DNA of 64,000 bases, taken from contig OX336339.1 in the NCBI GenBank assembly GCA_946902875.1, positions 24,893,349 through 24,957,348 of the forward strand, written 5' to 3'. The first letter of the stretch is position 1. Every line of letters starts with the position of its first letter. Both the position numbers and the translations under genes were made by a program. Under the pieces are notes generated by a model, which worked only from the letters and a program-made list of their open reading frames with translations, was not told the DNA's origin and ran no database searches. Below, in pieces: positions 63,720 to 64,000 of this stretch. The stretch is from Nematopogon swammerdamellus. Its lineage: Eukaryota; Arthropoda; Insecta; Lepidoptera; Adelidae.

Positions 63720-64000
63720 ACTGTGTGGGGTCGGCACTTAAAAAGAATAGAATGTCGTAAAAGGCGACTAAGGGATAACGACAAGATGCCGGGCGTAAGG
63801 GCGACAGGATAGTCACCTCTCTCATTGGCGCGGTCTTTACACCGAGTCGTGTAGCAAGTTCTTCGTGCCTTACTTGCTTGCTTGTTATCTTGTCCTAATA
63901 ATAATTTTTAATTACTAAATGTGGTGGTTGGTGTTTTTCTGCAATTTACAAGAGTACTGCAGCACAGCAACGACTACTCTGCTAAGCCCGATTGTCAGGA
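63720..64000 (+). repeat. C repeat, running off the right edge
   Basis: Head 'tgtgtggggtcggcacttaa', 'gtcgtaaaaggcgactaagg', then the solo-C middle and 'agtactgcagcacagcaacg' to 'gcccgattgtcagg'. Confidence 0.8.

Overview
The window looks like genomic DNA of a moth or butterfly (Lepidoptera). It is AT-rich, has introns, and is almost saturated with short interspersed repeats of types common in Lepidoptera. These include tRNA-type SINEs, elements carrying GACA/GACG microsatellites, repeats containing the phrase 'cccgcggcttcgctcgcg', and non-LTR retrotransposon pieces. I see no prokaryotic genes, operons or CRISPR.

Host gene. Only one host gene is clearly recognisable: three consecutive exons on the minus strand, 4091-3973, 2166-1946 and 757-506. 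They encode the N-terminal part of a vesicular glutamate transporter-like SLC17 protein (N-terminal tail, TM1, luminal loop 1, TM2 and TM3). The exons join in frame at canonical GT/AG sites, with phases that fit each other. Their GC-rich codon use contrasts with the flanks. The gene runs off the left edge; I did not find its first coding exon between 4.1 kb and 64 kb.

Repeat names used below. SINE-A is a SINE of about 380 bp whose head combines a tRNA-like A box and B box with a 5S-rRNA-like internal promoter segment; it ends in 'tttccataaaa'. SINE-B is a SINE of about 400 bp with a tRNA-like head, ending in 'accggattacataaaa'. The C repeat starts 'gtgtggggtcggtactt' and, when solo, ends in a TATG microsatellite. 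The GTCY repeat starts 'aaaaccggccaagtgcgag', carries (GACR)n inside and ends in a hairpin plus 'ccctaaaaa'. The E repeat is the 'cccgcggcttcgctcgcg' family, the H repeat is a foldback 'aatttccgtttactta' family, the J repeat is a LINE-3'-end-like family, and the K element is a TIR element starting 'cttaagagtccg'.

Layout. 0-4.1 kb holds the transporter exons with SINE, GTCY and RTE-like LINE debris in the introns. At 4.1-4.8 kb lie an RTE reverse transcriptase fragment and SINE heads. At 4.85-7.48 kb there is a tandem array of about 39 copies of a 68-bp unit. 7.5-45 kb is a dense mosaic of nested SINEs, GTCY repeats, TIR elements (17.8-18.5, 20.07-20.53, 22.1-22.8 and 41.3-42.1 kb) and LINE fragments. 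At 45.2-50.9 kb sits a near full-length two-ORF CR1/jockey-type LINE, inserted inside a GTCY repeat; its second ORF has one frameshift. 51-64 kb is a further mosaic, including a second K element, a 73-bp-arm foldback MITE and more GTCY and SINE copies.

The most unusual content is the SINE network. The A, B and C families share and swap modules: three head arrangements sit on one tail, and SINE-A and SINE-B share a central block. The principal SINE has a 5S-like segment lying between tRNA-type A and B boxes. One SINE copy inserted only 10 bp into an intron of the transporter gene.
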